Assembly (NCBI RefSeq): GCF_000517625.1
Contig: NZ_CP007056.1
Coordinates: forward strand, 186,001-250,000
DNA: 64,000 nt
Direction of reading: 5' to 3'
From: Halostagnicola larsenii XH-48
GTDB taxonomy: Archaea > Halobacteriota > Halobacteria > Halobacteriales > Natrialbaceae
The notes beneath the pieces are model-generated. The model did no database searches. It was given only the letters and a program-made list of their open reading frames with translations, and was not told the origin of the DNA. Both the position numbers and the translations under genes were made by a program. This document shows positions 53,792-63,162 of this stretch, piece by piece. Numbering within the stretch: position 1 is the stretch's first letter; each line of letters opens with the position of its first letter.

Positions 53792-55978
53792 TCAGGATCG
53801 GTCCGTTCGTTCGATCGGTCGGTCGCCGTGTCCGGTCGGCTGACCACCGTTCTGTGACGAACGACCGGGGAGACTCGAGAGAGACAGATCGACGCGACGG
53901 AGTAGTTGCGCGTTGATCGCGACGATAACCGTACTGAGAGACATGAGCAACGCTCCTACGGCCGGAGAGAGAAGAACGCCGATCGGTGCGAGGACGCCCG
54001 CTGCGAGCGGGAGAGCGAAGACGTTGTACCCGGCAGCCCAGAGGATATTTTCCTGCATTTTCCGGTAACTCGCTCGGCTCAGTTTCACCAGACGGGTAAC
54101 GTCCATCGGGTTGTTCTGAACCAGAATGACGTCTGCGGACTGAACGGCGACGTCAGTTCCGCTTCCGATGGCGATGCCGATATCCGCTCGAGTCAGTGCG
54201 GGGGCGTCGTTGACGCCGTCCCCGACCATCGCGACGAGTTTTCCCTGCTTCTGTAGCGCCCGTACTTTCTCGTCTTTGTCTTCGGGCAAGACCTCCGCGA
54301 ACACCGTGTCGATACCCAGTTCGTCGGCCACCGCAGTGGCTACGTCCCGCGAGTCGCCGGTCAGCATCGCCACCTCGATCTCGAGTTCGTGAAGCGAGTC
54401 CACGACTCGGTAGCTCTCGTCTCGGATCACGTCCGCCATGGCGAAGGCGGCGATGGGTTCGGCGTGCTGGCTGACGGTTCCGTCGCTCGTTTCTCCTTCG
54501 CGGACGACGTAGACGACGGTTTGTCCGTTCTCGCCGGCTTCGTCGGCGAACCGCTGGAGGCTCGAGGGGGCCCCAGCGTCGAGTTGTCTGAGGAGGTTCG
54601 GACCGCCGACAGAGATCGTTTCATCCGCTACTCGTGCACGGACGCCTCGACCTTTCATCGCCTCGAAATCCGTTGAATCCGGAACACGAACGCGACGATC
54701 GACTGCCGCTTGGCGGATAGCACGGGCGATCATGTGTTCGGAGTCCCCTTCGACTGCAGCGGCACGGGCGATAGCGTCGTCTTCGTCGATGTCGTCAACA
54801 GTTGCTATGTCGACGACGCCGTGTTCGCCCTCGGTGAGCGTCCCGGTTTTATCGAAGACGATCGTATCCAGGTTTCGCGCTTCTTCCATGGCGATGCGAT
54901 CCCGAACGAGCATTCCGTTGCGAGCGGCAAGCGAGGTGTTGATCGCGACCACGAGCGGGATAGCGAGGCCGAGCGCGTGCGGACACGCGATCACGAGGAC
55001 GGTAACGACTCGCTCGATGACCGCCGCATCGAACGACGTGGCGACCGTCCACGCGAGGGCGGTCACGGCCGCCGCTGCGACAGCGACATAGAATAGCCAG
55101 CCGGCGGCTCGATCCGCGAGTAGTTGCGTCTGTGACTTGCTGCCCTGGGCCTGTTCGACGAGGCGCATGATCCCCGCGAGCGTCGTCTCCTCGCCCGTCG
55201 CGTCGACGCGGACGCGGAGACTTCCGTCGCCGTTTATCGTCCCTCCGATCACCTCGTCGCCCGGCTCTTTCGAAACCGGCCTCGATTCGCCGGTGATCAT
55301 CGACTCGTTCACGTCCGAGTCGCCCTCCTCGACGACGCCGTCTGCGGGGACGCTCGCTCCGGGTCGCACGAGCACGAGGTCGCCTTCCGAGAGGGTGTTT
55401 ACGGGAACCTCCTCCGTCTCGCCCCCGTCGATAATTCGTTCGGCAGTGTCGGGCATGAGTTTCGCCAACTCGTCGAGTGCGCTCTGGGCCCGTCGGACCG
55501 ATCGCATCTCGATCCAGTGGCCGAGCAGCATGATGTCGATCAACGTCACGAGTTCCCAGAAGAACGCCGACTCGGTCGGGAGAACGACGCTCGCCATACT
55601 GTAGACGAACGCGACCGAGATCGCCATCGAGATGAGCGTCATCATTCCCGGCGACCGATCGCGCAGTTCCGGGGCCGCCATTCGAAGGAACGGAACGCCA
55701 CCGTAGGCGAAGACGATCACCGCGAAAACCGGATTGATCCACTCGCTCCCGGGAAACGCCGGGACGGAAAATCCCAGCCATTCCTGGAGCATGTCGCTGT
55801 AGAGCAAGACCGGAATCGAAAGCAACGTCGAGACGAAAAACCGACGGCGAAACATCGCTTCGTGACCCTCGTGCATTCCGCCGTGATCTCCCTGATCGTG
55901 CTCACTTCCGTCCCGATCACCGCGGATCCCGGACGTAGTTCTCTCGTCCGAAGTGCGGGTGTCCTCGTGCTCGTCCAT
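53792..55978 (-). CDS. copB: CopB-type heavy-metal P-type ATPase (P1B)
   Basis: The 728-residue protein has a His-rich acidic N-terminus ([16 protein letters not shown]) instead of CxxC domains, then eight helices. Key motifs are TGES (229-232) in the actuator, CPH (332-334) in the sixth helix, DKTGT with phosphorylated Asp376, and [10 protein letters not shown] near the end. CPH and the His-rich end mark the CopB subgroup, which exports copper. The usual HP dipeptide of the nucleotide domain is His415-Met416. It lies downstream of the arsenic genes on the same strand, 142 bases after arsC, with a TTATCC box before its start, so it can be transcribed separately. Confidence 0.9.
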   Translation of the reverse strand: MDEHEDTRTSDERTTSGIRGDRDGSEHDQGDHGGMHEGHEAMFRRRFFVSTLLSIPVLLYSDMLQEWLGFSVPAFPGSEWINPVFAVIVFAYGGVPFLRMAAPELRDRSPGMMTLISMAISVAFVYSMASVVLPTESAFFWELVTLIDIMLLGHWIEMRSVRRAQSALDELAKLMPDTAERIIDGGETEEVPVNTLSEGDLVLVRPGASVPADGVVEEGDSDVNESMITGESRPVSKEPGDEVIGGTINGDGSLRVRVDATGEETTLAGIMRLVEQAQGSKSQTQLLADRAAGWLFYVAVAAAAVTALAWTVATSFDAAVIERVVTVLVIACPHALGLAIPLVVAINTSLAARNGMLVRDRIAMEEARNLDTIVFDKTGTLTEGEHGVVDIATVDDIDEDDAIARAAAVEGDSEHMIARAIRQAAVDRRVRVPDSTDFEAMKGRGVRARVADETISVGGPNLLRQLDAGAPSSLQRFADEAGENGQTVVYVVREGETSDGTVSQHAEPIAAFAMADVIRDESYRVVDSLHELEIEVAMLTGDSRDVATAVADELGIDTVFAEVLPEDKDEKVRALQKQGKLVAMVGDGVNDAPALTRADIGIAIGSGTDVAVQSADVILVQNNPMDVTRLVKLSRASYRKMQENILWAAGYNVFALPLAAGVLAPIGVLLSPAVGALLMSLSTVIVAINAQLLRRVDLSLSSLPGRSSQNGGQPTGHGDRPIERTDRS

Positions 55979-56120
55979 ATTCGTCGTAGCTAGTGAACCA
56001 CTCTCGAGGATAATCTAGCTATTGGCACACGAGCGGTTCGTTCCGCTTTTCGTTAGAGTCCGAGACGAGAGTCGAATACGCAACCCGGAGTCGACGTGTG
56101 TACAGTCGGTTGAAACGCAA

Positions 56121-56570
56121 TCACTGAACGGGACCGATACATTCGTCGAACAGCGCGATGATACGTCGTTCGATTTCGTCTCGAATCTCTCGAACCTGCT
56201 CTATGTCGCGTCCGTCCGGATCCTCGAGCGACCAGTCACGGACGTCGACGTCCTCTCCGACGTCGCCGACCTCGAGCGTCGAACAGCCCATCGTTGCGAC
56301 GTAATCACAGGACTGCAATTGCGCTCTCGTAATCTCTCGTGGCGTTCGATCGGAAAGGTCGATTCCTTCCTCGCCCATGACCTCGATTACTTCGTCGTGG
56401 ACGCGGTCGGCAGGATGGGTCCCTCCGGTGAGGATTTCGACGCGGTCCTCGAGGTTGCGCCGGGTGCGCTCGCGCTCTGCGAATGCCGTCGACATCTGGG
56501 AGCGACCGGCGTTCTGGACGCACATGAAGGCGATACGAATCGGATCTGGTGATTCGGTGTTAGGTGTCAT
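56121..56570 (-). CDS. arsC: arsenate reductase, low-molecular-weight phosphatase fold
   Basis: The 149-residue protein starts with the CX5R phosphate loop, FMCVQNAGRSQMS (Cys17 to Arg23). Cys87 and Cys95 (QSCDYVATMGCS) are placed like the resolving cysteines of thioredoxin-linked ArsC, and DWSLEDPDG supplies the acid of the DP loop. It reduces arsenate to arsenite for the Acr3 pump. It lies 14 bases after acr3 in the same operon. Confidence 0.9.
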   Translation of the reverse strand: MTPNTESPDPIRIAFMCVQNAGRSQMSTAFAERERTRRNLEDRVEILTGGTHPADRVHDEVIEVMGEEGIDLSDRTPREITRAQLQSCDYVATMGCSTLEVGDVGEDVDVRDWSLEDPDGRDIEQVREIRDEIERRIIALFDECIGPVQ

Positions 56571-56584
56571 TGGAATCGTCGTGG

Positions 56585-57748
56585 TTAGTCGTTAGTTGTC
56601 GGCTCGAGTGCAGACGAATCGAGGCTTTCGGCCTCGAACCCGTCCCAGTCCAAACGCCGCCTGAAGTACAGGGCGACGTTGACGAGCGCGAGGAGGACCG
56701 GCACTTCGATGAGCGGCCCGACGACGGTCGCGAACGCGACGCCGGAGCCGATACCGAACACGGCTACTGAAACGGCGATTGCGAGTTCGAAGTTATTCGA
56801 GGCCGCGGTGAAGCCGATGGCCGTCGTCGTCGAGTAGTCCGCACCGACCCCCCGTCCCATCCCGAAACTCACGAGAAACATCACGACGAAGTATATCGTC
56901 AGTGGGACGGCGATCAACAGGACATCGCCCGGAGAGGCGACGATATTGTCACCCTGCGTGGCGAACATCATGACGATGGTAAACAGCAAGGCGACGAGCG
57001 TCAGGGGATCGATCTTCGGGACGAACTCCTCGTCGTACCACTCCTCGCCCTTGCGCCGAGTGCCGACGTAGCGGGTGAGAATTCCGCCTGCGAAGGGGAT
57101 ACCGAGAAAGACGACGATGGCGAAGAATACCTGATCGGGCGAGATGTTGAAGGTCGTAATCCCGGCAGCGAGCGCCTCCATTCCCAGTAACTGGGGCAAG
57201 AATAGCGCGAAAAACCAGACGTATACCCCGTATGTAACGATCTGAAAGAGGCTGTTGAACGCGACTAGTCCGGTGACGTACTCGGTCGACCCTTCGGCGA
57301 GCTCGTTCCAGACGAGTACCATCGCGATACACCGGGCCATTCCGATAAAGATGAGTCCGAGGAAGAACTCGGGACGGGCCGGGAGGCCGGGAACGAGCCC
57401 GCTGAAGAAAACGATAGCCAACGCGAACATCAACGTCGGTCCGATAAGCCAGTTCTGGACGAGGCTCAAGCCGAGCACGCGCCAGTTGCTGAATACCGTC
57501 GGAAGCTGCGAGTAGTCGGCTTTCGCCAGCGGCGGGTACATCATCAGGATTAGCCCGAATTCCACGAGGTGGAGGTCCTGGATCGGCTGCGTAACCGTTG
57601 GCGCGACGTATCCGAGGCCGACGCCGATGGCCATCGCTCCGAAGATCCAGATGGTGAGGTACTTATCCAAAAAGTCCATCGACCGCGGGTCTCCGCAACT
57701 CTCACACTCACAATTTGGACCATGTTCGTGCGTATCGACGTTACTCAT
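56585..57748 (-). CDS. acr3: Acr3-family arsenite efflux permease
   Basis: The 387-residue protein has ten helices and the Acr3 mark GMARCIAMVLVWNELAEG, where Cys140 is the arsenite-handling residue. YPPLAKADYSQL and GIPFAGGILTRYVG are also typical. An N-terminal extension with three Cys and two His (HEHGPNCECESCGDP) precedes the first helix and may bind metal. Its start overlaps the arsR stop by 8 bases. It expels arsenite produced by ArsC. Confidence 0.93.
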   Translation of the reverse strand: MSNVDTHEHGPNCECESCGDPRSMDFLDKYLTIWIFGAMAIGVGLGYVAPTVTQPIQDLHLVEFGLILMMYPPLAKADYSQLPTVFSNWRVLGLSLVQNWLIGPTLMFALAIVFFSGLVPGLPARPEFFLGLIFIGMARCIAMVLVWNELAEGSTEYVTGLVAFNSLFQIVTYGVYVWFFALFLPQLLGMEALAAGITTFNISPDQVFFAIVVFLGIPFAGGILTRYVGTRRKGEEWYDEEFVPKIDPLTLVALLFTIVMMFATQGDNIVASPGDVLLIAVPLTIYFVVMFLVSFGMGRGVGADYSTTTAIGFTAASNNFELAIAVSVAVFGIGSGVAFATVVGPLIEVPVLLALVNVALYFRRRLDWDGFEAESLDSSALEPTTND

Positions 57749-58139
57749 CGCTCACGCTTCCCTCGAGGAGAGTTACCAACGCAACGGCGCGATTCGTCGC
57801 ACGGTATTTCTTCCACCGGCCGTCTTTCCGGCCGTCAACGAGTCCGGCGTCGGCGAGTTTCGAGAGCGCATGGCTGAGGCCGCTCTCGGTCACGTCCACG
57901 ACGGCTTGCAGTTCACAGACGCACAGTTCTTCGCCGGCCGCCACGAGAACGCGAACGAGCGTGTACCGAGTTTCATTGGCGAGCGCCGAGAGGACACCCA
58001 GTTCAGCTGTGACCTGTTCGGATCCAAGTGCCGCCTCCAGTGTACTCAGCTCGTCGAGACGCTGTTTCACATCTTCACTTCGACAGTCGCCGAGTTCATC
58101 GTCGAGGTAGCGACGAAGCCGATCTGTTGCTTGCGCCAT
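57741..58139 (-). CDS. arsR: ArsR-family metalloregulator
   Basis: The 132-residue protein has a winged helix (about 45-125). ELCVCELQ holds Cys73 and Cys75 in the classic ArsR arsenite site, and VTESGLSHALSKLADAGLV is the recognition helix. The N-terminal 45 residues are a charged helical extension. As the first gene of arsR-acr3-arsC it should repress its own operon until arsenite binds. An upstream dyad at 58189-58212 is a candidate operator. Confidence 0.9.
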   Translation of the reverse strand: MAQATDRLRRYLDDELGDCRSEDVKQRLDELSTLEAALGSEQVTAELGVLSALANETRYTLVRVLVAAGEELCVCELQAVVDVTESGLSHALSKLADAGLVDGRKDGRWKKYRATNRAVALVTLLEGSVSDE

Positions 58140-58188
58140 CGATACCTATTTGAATAGTTCATCAATTAATGATTTCGGTATATCCTCC

Positions 58189-58212
58189 ATATATTGCCTA
58201 AATGCGATATAT
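58189..58212. promoter_or_regulatory. candidate ArsR operator
   Basis: ATATATTGC (58189-58197) and GCGATATAT (58204-58212) are 9-bp inverted arms with one mismatch around a 6-base spacer, about 50 bases before the arsR ATG. Size and AT-richness fit a winged-helix dimer site. A second weak dyad, ATCATTAATTGAT on the minus strand, lies nearer the gene. Confidence 0.4.
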
Positions 58213-58746
58213 TAGTGAATTCAGGGCTATACAGATACAGTGGTGGAGAGAAATACTTGAGAAACAATTCAAATCGAGTGCGGATCTAATCCAGACGAAT
58301 CGTTCCCAGTCCGTCAGCCCGAGCGAACTCAGCCGAAAACAACGTGACGGAACTGCCTTTACCCAGGGACAGTTGCCAGAGCGTGAGGTGAACATGGCGA
58401 GCAACGAACCCGGCTCGAGACAGCTCGGGCGCTGTTTGCAGAACCTCGAGCCGACGCCGCAGTAACGCTCGGCGCGGTCGCTATCGAACGTGTGCGACCC
58501 CGAAAAGGTGGACAGACCGTCTCGTGTTTGAGCGTGCCGTTAATTTTCACTCCCGCCGTCCCGATACTGTTCTGCGGACTCCGTGAGTCTGGTGAATTGA
58601 TGGTGGCGTACCGAGTGAGTGAATGACTTCATCCGACTGTTCAGCGTAGTACAGGAGGCGTAGAAATACTAGTATTCATATGGTATGGGAATATAGTCAT
58701 CTCACATATAGGTTAGGGAGTTCAAATGATGTGAGCCAGGCAAAGC

Positions 58747-58845
58747 AACCGCTTCGTCCGCCCTGAAGGACGAATAGTGAAGCGGAGTCGGTTTTCACGA
58801 GGCAATAGCGAGCGCAATCCATGGAGTTACTGTATCCTCGCTATT
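58747..58845. other. strongly structured segment with two stacked hairpins
   Basis: AACCG pairs with CGGTT (58747-58751, 58789-58793). Inside it, TTCGTCC (58753-58759) pairs perfectly with GGACGAA (58768-58774). AATAGCGAG (58804-58812) pairs perfectly with CTCGCTATT (58837-58845) across 24 bases. The first hairpin resembles the structured ends of IS200/IS605-type elements in haloarchaea, which also encode guide RNAs, but no tnpA or tnpB is present. It could also be a small RNA. Confidence 0.4.
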
Positions 58846-59687
58846 CGGCTTAGATGGCGTGGTACCTCGAGAATAAATTACTGAAACGGATACCTCGAAG
58901 TATGAGATCACGTGTTGGCTTTTCCTGTAACCCTTGTCCCCACGCTACGGTCCGAACTCTATCGATACTGGACGATTTTCTTCTCGCTATCATTTTAGTT
59001 GCCCTGGTACAATTTTCTAAAATATATACATATATAAAACATGGTAGTATGGCATCAACGTGTTGTAGGAGGATGGAAGCCTCTTTCTTCCTCTGATGAA
59101 ATACCTCGATGCTCATTTCGGTTTCCTGTACATGCGGGTTGTCCGGATTCTGCCCGCATCGATCGGACTGGTGACAGCAGATGCTCACAAACAGTTCAAA
59201 ACGTTAGATCTGTCGGAACCGTTCATTATTGATAAACGCCAGCAATGGCGGACGAATGTCGAGAGACGAGGTGGTGTACGAAAGGCGATTGATTGACGAG
59301 AGAGGATTGGTCCCAAATACCATGTTTTACACCCATATTCTTGTAAACACGGCCGATACAACGAACGCGTTCACAGGGAGGCGTTCCCGCAACCGAAAGT
59401 ACGTTGCTAACAATTCACAATGAATGAACAGGCCAATTACACCGGTTTGCGTCTGCGAGTGTGAACTCCGAGTTCGCGTGTCCCGGTCCGACGATTACGT
59501 CTCGAGAGAGCACTCAGCACGAATAGCTGGTAGTACTATGTCGCTCCCGGTAACCGCCACGTTGTCGCTGTTCTCGCGAGAGCGGCCATACTGGATCCGC
59601 GGCGGTCGACATCTCGTTCACCGATTCGAAACGCACGGCTCGAGCCAGTGTGTCTCGTGAGAAAGGAGTGCGGTCAGCAAAGAGTTA

Positions 59688-60605
59688 TCACTCTTTGAGT
59701 GCGCCTTGCGTGAGACCGCTTACGATGCGCTCTTGGGCGATCATGACGAGGATCGCCATCGGAATGACGCCGATGATACTCGCTGCGGCCATGAGGTTGT
59801 AGGCGACCTGTTGTGAGCCCTGAAACGACAGGATACCGTGGAGGACTGGCGACCAGTTCCTCGCGGTTCCGTTGACCATGAGATACGAGAAGAAGAACTC
59901 GTTGTAGACGATGATAAACGTCAAAATTCCGGCGGTTGCAACGCCAGGAGCCGACAGAGGCACGATGATTCGACCGAGGGCCCCGATTCGGGTCGAGCCC
60001 TCGATTCGCGCAGCGTCCTCGAGACCGTCGGGGATCTGCCGATAGAACGTGGTCAGCAAGAAGATGATCAGCGGCAGCGTAATCGCGCTCAGCGGCATGA
60101 CGATCCCCCACGGAGTATTGTACAGTTCCGGGGACGACAATCCAATGAGCGTCACGTTCCCGGTGAAGAGCCTGAATAGCGGGATGAGAAACGCGACGGG
60201 CGGGAAATACGAAATCACGAGTATGCCGAGCAGTAGCGGCGTTCGACCCGGAAACTCGTATCGACCGAAGACGTATCCCGCAATGCTGCCGATCAGCAAC
60301 ACGAGAATCGTCGAAAGCGTCGCGATTATAATGCTGTTGAGCATATAGAGGTGAAACGGAATGATGTCGAAGACTTCGACGAACGCGCCGACGTTGAAGC
60401 CTTTCGGGACGATACCCATATCAGAAATCGCCCGGTTCGGCGTTAGTGCGAGGACGAACAACCAGTAAAACGGAAAGAGTGACGCGAGTATGAAGAAGGC
60501 GGCGCCGATGTACGTCAGCCACCGGTAGACGGTATCGGGGTCGTGGAGCGCTCGGTGTGCTGTCCGTTCGATCACGTTTCTCTCGTCGGTGGTTGATTCT
60601 GTCAT
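59688..60605 (-). CDS. CUT1 sugar ABC importer permease (MalG-like)
   Basis: The 305-residue protein has six helices and the MalG coupling loop IPDGLEDAARIEGSTRIGALGRIIVPLSAPG. The protein ends RIVSGLTQGALKE, the usual MalG C-terminus. Its start directly follows the MalF-like stop. It forms the channel with the MalF-like protein for a sugar or polyol. Confidence 0.93.
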   Translation of the reverse strand: MTESTTDERNVIERTAHRALHDPDTVYRWLTYIGAAFFILASLFPFYWLFVLALTPNRAISDMGIVPKGFNVGAFVEVFDIIPFHLYMLNSIIIATLSTILVLLIGSIAGYVFGRYEFPGRTPLLLGILVISYFPPVAFLIPLFRLFTGNVTLIGLSSPELYNTPWGIVMPLSAITLPLIIFLLTTFYRQIPDGLEDAARIEGSTRIGALGRIIVPLSAPGVATAGILTFIIVYNEFFFSYLMVNGTARNWSPVLHGILSFQGSQQVAYNLMAAASIIGVIPMAILVMIAQERIVSGLTQGALKE

Positions 60606-61589
60606 TCACATACCTCCATTCCCTTGGCGGCGAATCTGGACGAGGTAGCCAAGAAGCAAGATCCCGATAACGGCGGCGATAATGAACGCCACCGCCGCCG
60701 CGGATCCGTATCTGTTCGCGTTCCAGAGGCTGATCACCAGACAACTGAGCGTCGGCACCGTGTTACACCCCGCCGTCGATTCGACGAGGCCGTATACTTT
60801 GAGCGCGCCGATCGTTCGAAAGAGGAGCGCAACGAGGAGCGCTGGAAGGATCAGCGGAAAGGTAATCGACCTGAATTGTTGGAGCTTCGACGCTCCTGCG
60901 ACTTTGGCGACATCGTAGAGGTTTCGATCGATGCTCTGGAGTCCTGCGAGGATAAGCAGAGCCATAAACGCCGACTGCTTCCAGATGTCGGCGATGATAG
61001 CGATCAACAGTCCATCCCGACTGGTCGCAAGCGGCGTCGTCGAGATCAACCCGAGTTCGTTGAGGGGTTCGACGGCAAAGCCGATCGACGGCTGAAACAT
61101 GAGATAGAATATCATCCCCTGGATGACGATCGGAACCGCCCACGGCAGAATCATCGCGACGCGTACCCACCGCCGTCCCCGGAACTGTTTGTTCAGGATG
61201 AGCGCCATCGCGAGGCCGAACAGCGTTTCGACAGCTACGGCAATTATCGTGTAGAGCAACGTCACAGGAACGGCGCTCGTGAACGGATCCGAGAGGCTGA
61301 AAAACGGCCGTTGCAGGTTCGCCTGGCCGGTGAGAATCTCGACGTAGTTCTGGATGCCGACGAACGAACCAACCGGATCGGCGGACGTGATCGCATCCGC
61401 GTGCAGCGAGATATTTCCCGTATAGACCAGCGGCCAGATAGCCATCGTCCCCAGGAGGGCGAATACGGGCGTTAACATGAGATACACGAATTGCGTGTCG
61501 CTCCGGCGCTCGAGCCAGTTGAGCGTCGTGAGGTCCACCCGGTAGGAAGCGGAATCGCGGCTCGTCGAGGAGCGGTCTTCCAGACTCAT
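60606..61589 (-). CDS. CUT1 sugar ABC importer permease (MalF-like)
   Basis: The 327-residue protein has about six helices, an N-terminal hydrophilic end of about 30 residues, and the coupling loop SIDRNLYDVAKVAGASKLQQFRSITFPLILPALL. YVEILTGQAN in the large external loop is typical of UgpA/MalF proteins. Its ATG overlaps the stop of the binding-protein gene (ATGA), showing translational coupling. Confidence 0.93.
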   Translation of the reverse strand: MSLEDRSSTSRDSASYRVDLTTLNWLERRSDTQFVYLMLTPVFALLGTMAIWPLVYTGNISLHADAITSADPVGSFVGIQNYVEILTGQANLQRPFFSLSDPFTSAVPVTLLYTIIAVAVETLFGLAMALILNKQFRGRRWVRVAMILPWAVPIVIQGMIFYLMFQPSIGFAVEPLNELGLISTTPLATSRDGLLIAIIADIWKQSAFMALLILAGLQSIDRNLYDVAKVAGASKLQQFRSITFPLILPALLVALLFRTIGALKVYGLVESTAGCNTVPTLSCLVISLWNANRYGSAAAVAFIIAAVIGILLLGYLVQIRRQGNGGM

Positions 61590-63043
61590 GATTCGCTTGC
61601 GGACTCTTCGAGATCGGTCAGTCTCGATCGAAGTTCGGACATCGCATCACTCACGCTGACATCGCCCATGAGCGCAGCGTTCGCTTCCTGGGCGACCGGA
61701 TCGGATTGCTGACTCCAGACCGCCGTCGCCGGTCGGGCCATCGTGTGTTCGCCGGCAAACGAGAGCGGTTCGAGGTACCGGCTCATAATCGGGACATCGG
61801 TCGAACTCTCGAGAACCTCGGGATTCGGCGGAATGTGGCCCACGAGTTCGAAGTTCGCTCGCTGGAACTCCTCGGATGTCAACGCTTCGAGAAACTCGAG
61901 ACAGTCCTCGAGTCGATTCGTGTTCGGGTTCACGCTGTAGTTCCAGCCCCCGAGTGCGCCGATGGAACCGCCGGTACCGGGATAGTCGCCTTCGCCCGCT
62001 GGTACCCCGTACGGCATCGGTATCACGCCCATATCCTCCCCGAGCGCGTCTTCGACACCGTTGATGTTGATCGAGTATGGCCAGTTTCTGAGCGCGACCG
62101 CATCGCCGTCGGTAAACGGCCGCATCGAAGGTGACAATCCCCACTGGAACGCTTCCGTGGACGTGATTTCACCGGCGAACTCGTCGAGCGTATCGGGGGC
62201 GTCCGTTCCGTGAATAAACGTCCGTGCCATCCGGAGCGAGTCTAAGACGGGTTCTTCGTCGACCGTAACCGGCCGATCCCCGATCTCTCCGTAGAGATTT
62301 TCCTCCGGATTTCCGAAGTACGCCCCGCCCCACGAACTCAGAAACTCATTGAACACGCAACACGACAGCTGAATCTCGGGCGCTGCTTGCCAGTTGTATC
62401 CGTACGTGACGTCGGATTGCTCGAACACGTCCTTGAGCTCATGCGAGAACTGTTCCCACGACATCGGATCCGACCGGTACTGTTCCCAGTCGTAGCCAGC
62501 ATCAGAAACGAGATCCTTCCGGTATTGAATGGTCGGAAAGTCGGGGTACAACGGAACGCCGTAGAGCTCCGAGTCCGGGCCCGTTGCAGTCTCGACGCTT
62601 TGGCCGAAGTAGTCGTTGTGGACCGTATCGAGGACGCCGTCGGGTAACTCCGCCTCGAGGTTCTGGAGTTGGCCGCGGGCGATAAATGGCAGCGTCCACC
62701 CGCTATCGAACGCCATGAGGTCGGGTTTTTCCTGCCGGGCCGAAAGCCACTGGGAGTACTGATTTTGCATTTCATCGGTCGTCTCCCCGCCGCTGATGAA
62801 CTCGAGTTCGATATCCTCTGAGAGTCCAGCGTCGTACAGCGCCTGCGTAATCTCCTCGCTGTTGTTCTGCCATTCGTTCGTGGCGGTCAGTTGCAGCGCC
62901 GAATCGCCGCCACCACCGCCGTAACAACCAGCAACGGTAGCAGCTATCCCCACTGTGCCGACGGTTTTGACGAATCGTCGTCGACGGAGCGAACGAGTAC
63001 CGTTGCTGGACGCTTGCTGTCGATGGTTGCTAACCATACTCAT
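61586..63043 (-). CDS. CUT1 sugar ABC importer, substrate-binding lipoprotein
   Basis: The 485-residue protein carries a Tat lipoprotein signal, LRRRRFVKTVGTVGIA followed by VAGCYGGGGG with the lipobox Cys. The mature part is a family 1 binding protein (LMAFDSGWTLPFIARGQLQNLEAELPDG, PYSININGVEDALGEDMG). An ATG at 63037, two codons on, fits the box A spacing better and may be the real start. The substrate is not evident; the rest of the operon gives no enzyme to hint at it. Confidence 0.9.
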   Translation of the reverse strand: MSMVSNHRQQASSNGTRSLRRRRFVKTVGTVGIAATVAGCYGGGGGDSALQLTATNEWQNNSEEITQALYDAGLSEDIELEFISGGETTDEMQNQYSQWLSARQEKPDLMAFDSGWTLPFIARGQLQNLEAELPDGVLDTVHNDYFGQSVETATGPDSELYGVPLYPDFPTIQYRKDLVSDAGYDWEQYRSDPMSWEQFSHELKDVFEQSDVTYGYNWQAAPEIQLSCCVFNEFLSSWGGAYFGNPEENLYGEIGDRPVTVDEEPVLDSLRMARTFIHGTDAPDTLDEFAGEITSTEAFQWGLSPSMRPFTDGDAVALRNWPYSININGVEDALGEDMGVIPMPYGVPAGEGDYPGTGGSIGALGGWNYSVNPNTNRLEDCLEFLEALTSEEFQRANFELVGHIPPNPEVLESSTDVPIMSRYLEPLSFAGEHTMARPATAVWSQQSDPVAQEANAALMGDVSVSDAMSELRSRLTDLEESASES

Positions 63044-63058
63044 GCCATCTGGAAGTAG

Positions 63059-63066
63059 CTATAAAT
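63059..63066 (-). promoter_or_regulatory. box A of the sugar-binding protein gene
   Basis: ATTTATAG on the minus strand at 63066-63059 is 22-29 bases before the ATG at 63037. It shows that the binding protein and permeases have a promoter of their own besides any read-through from the ATPase gene. Confidence 0.5.
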
Positions 63067-63162
63067 GTGTTTTCATTATGCAACAATCTCTGTGCTGAAA
63101 ACACGGTACGCCAGGGTCTCCGCGTCAGAACGCGTTCGGTTGCAACGACGCTTGCTCGAAGC

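Larger units (their letters stand above)
58140..59687. other. 1.5-kb AT-rich gene-free stretch
   Basis: Base composition drops sharply here. No frame is convincing; an 87-codon frame at 58202-58465 and several of 60-110 codons match nothing known. The left end holds the arsR promoter. A structured segment at 58747-58845 is listed separately. Decayed insertion sequence is likely. Confidence 0.5.

Noticed and set aside
58202-58465. 87-codon plus-strand frame upstream of arsR
   Set aside because: The start lies in the arsR control region and the sequence matches nothing; no ribosome site is evident.
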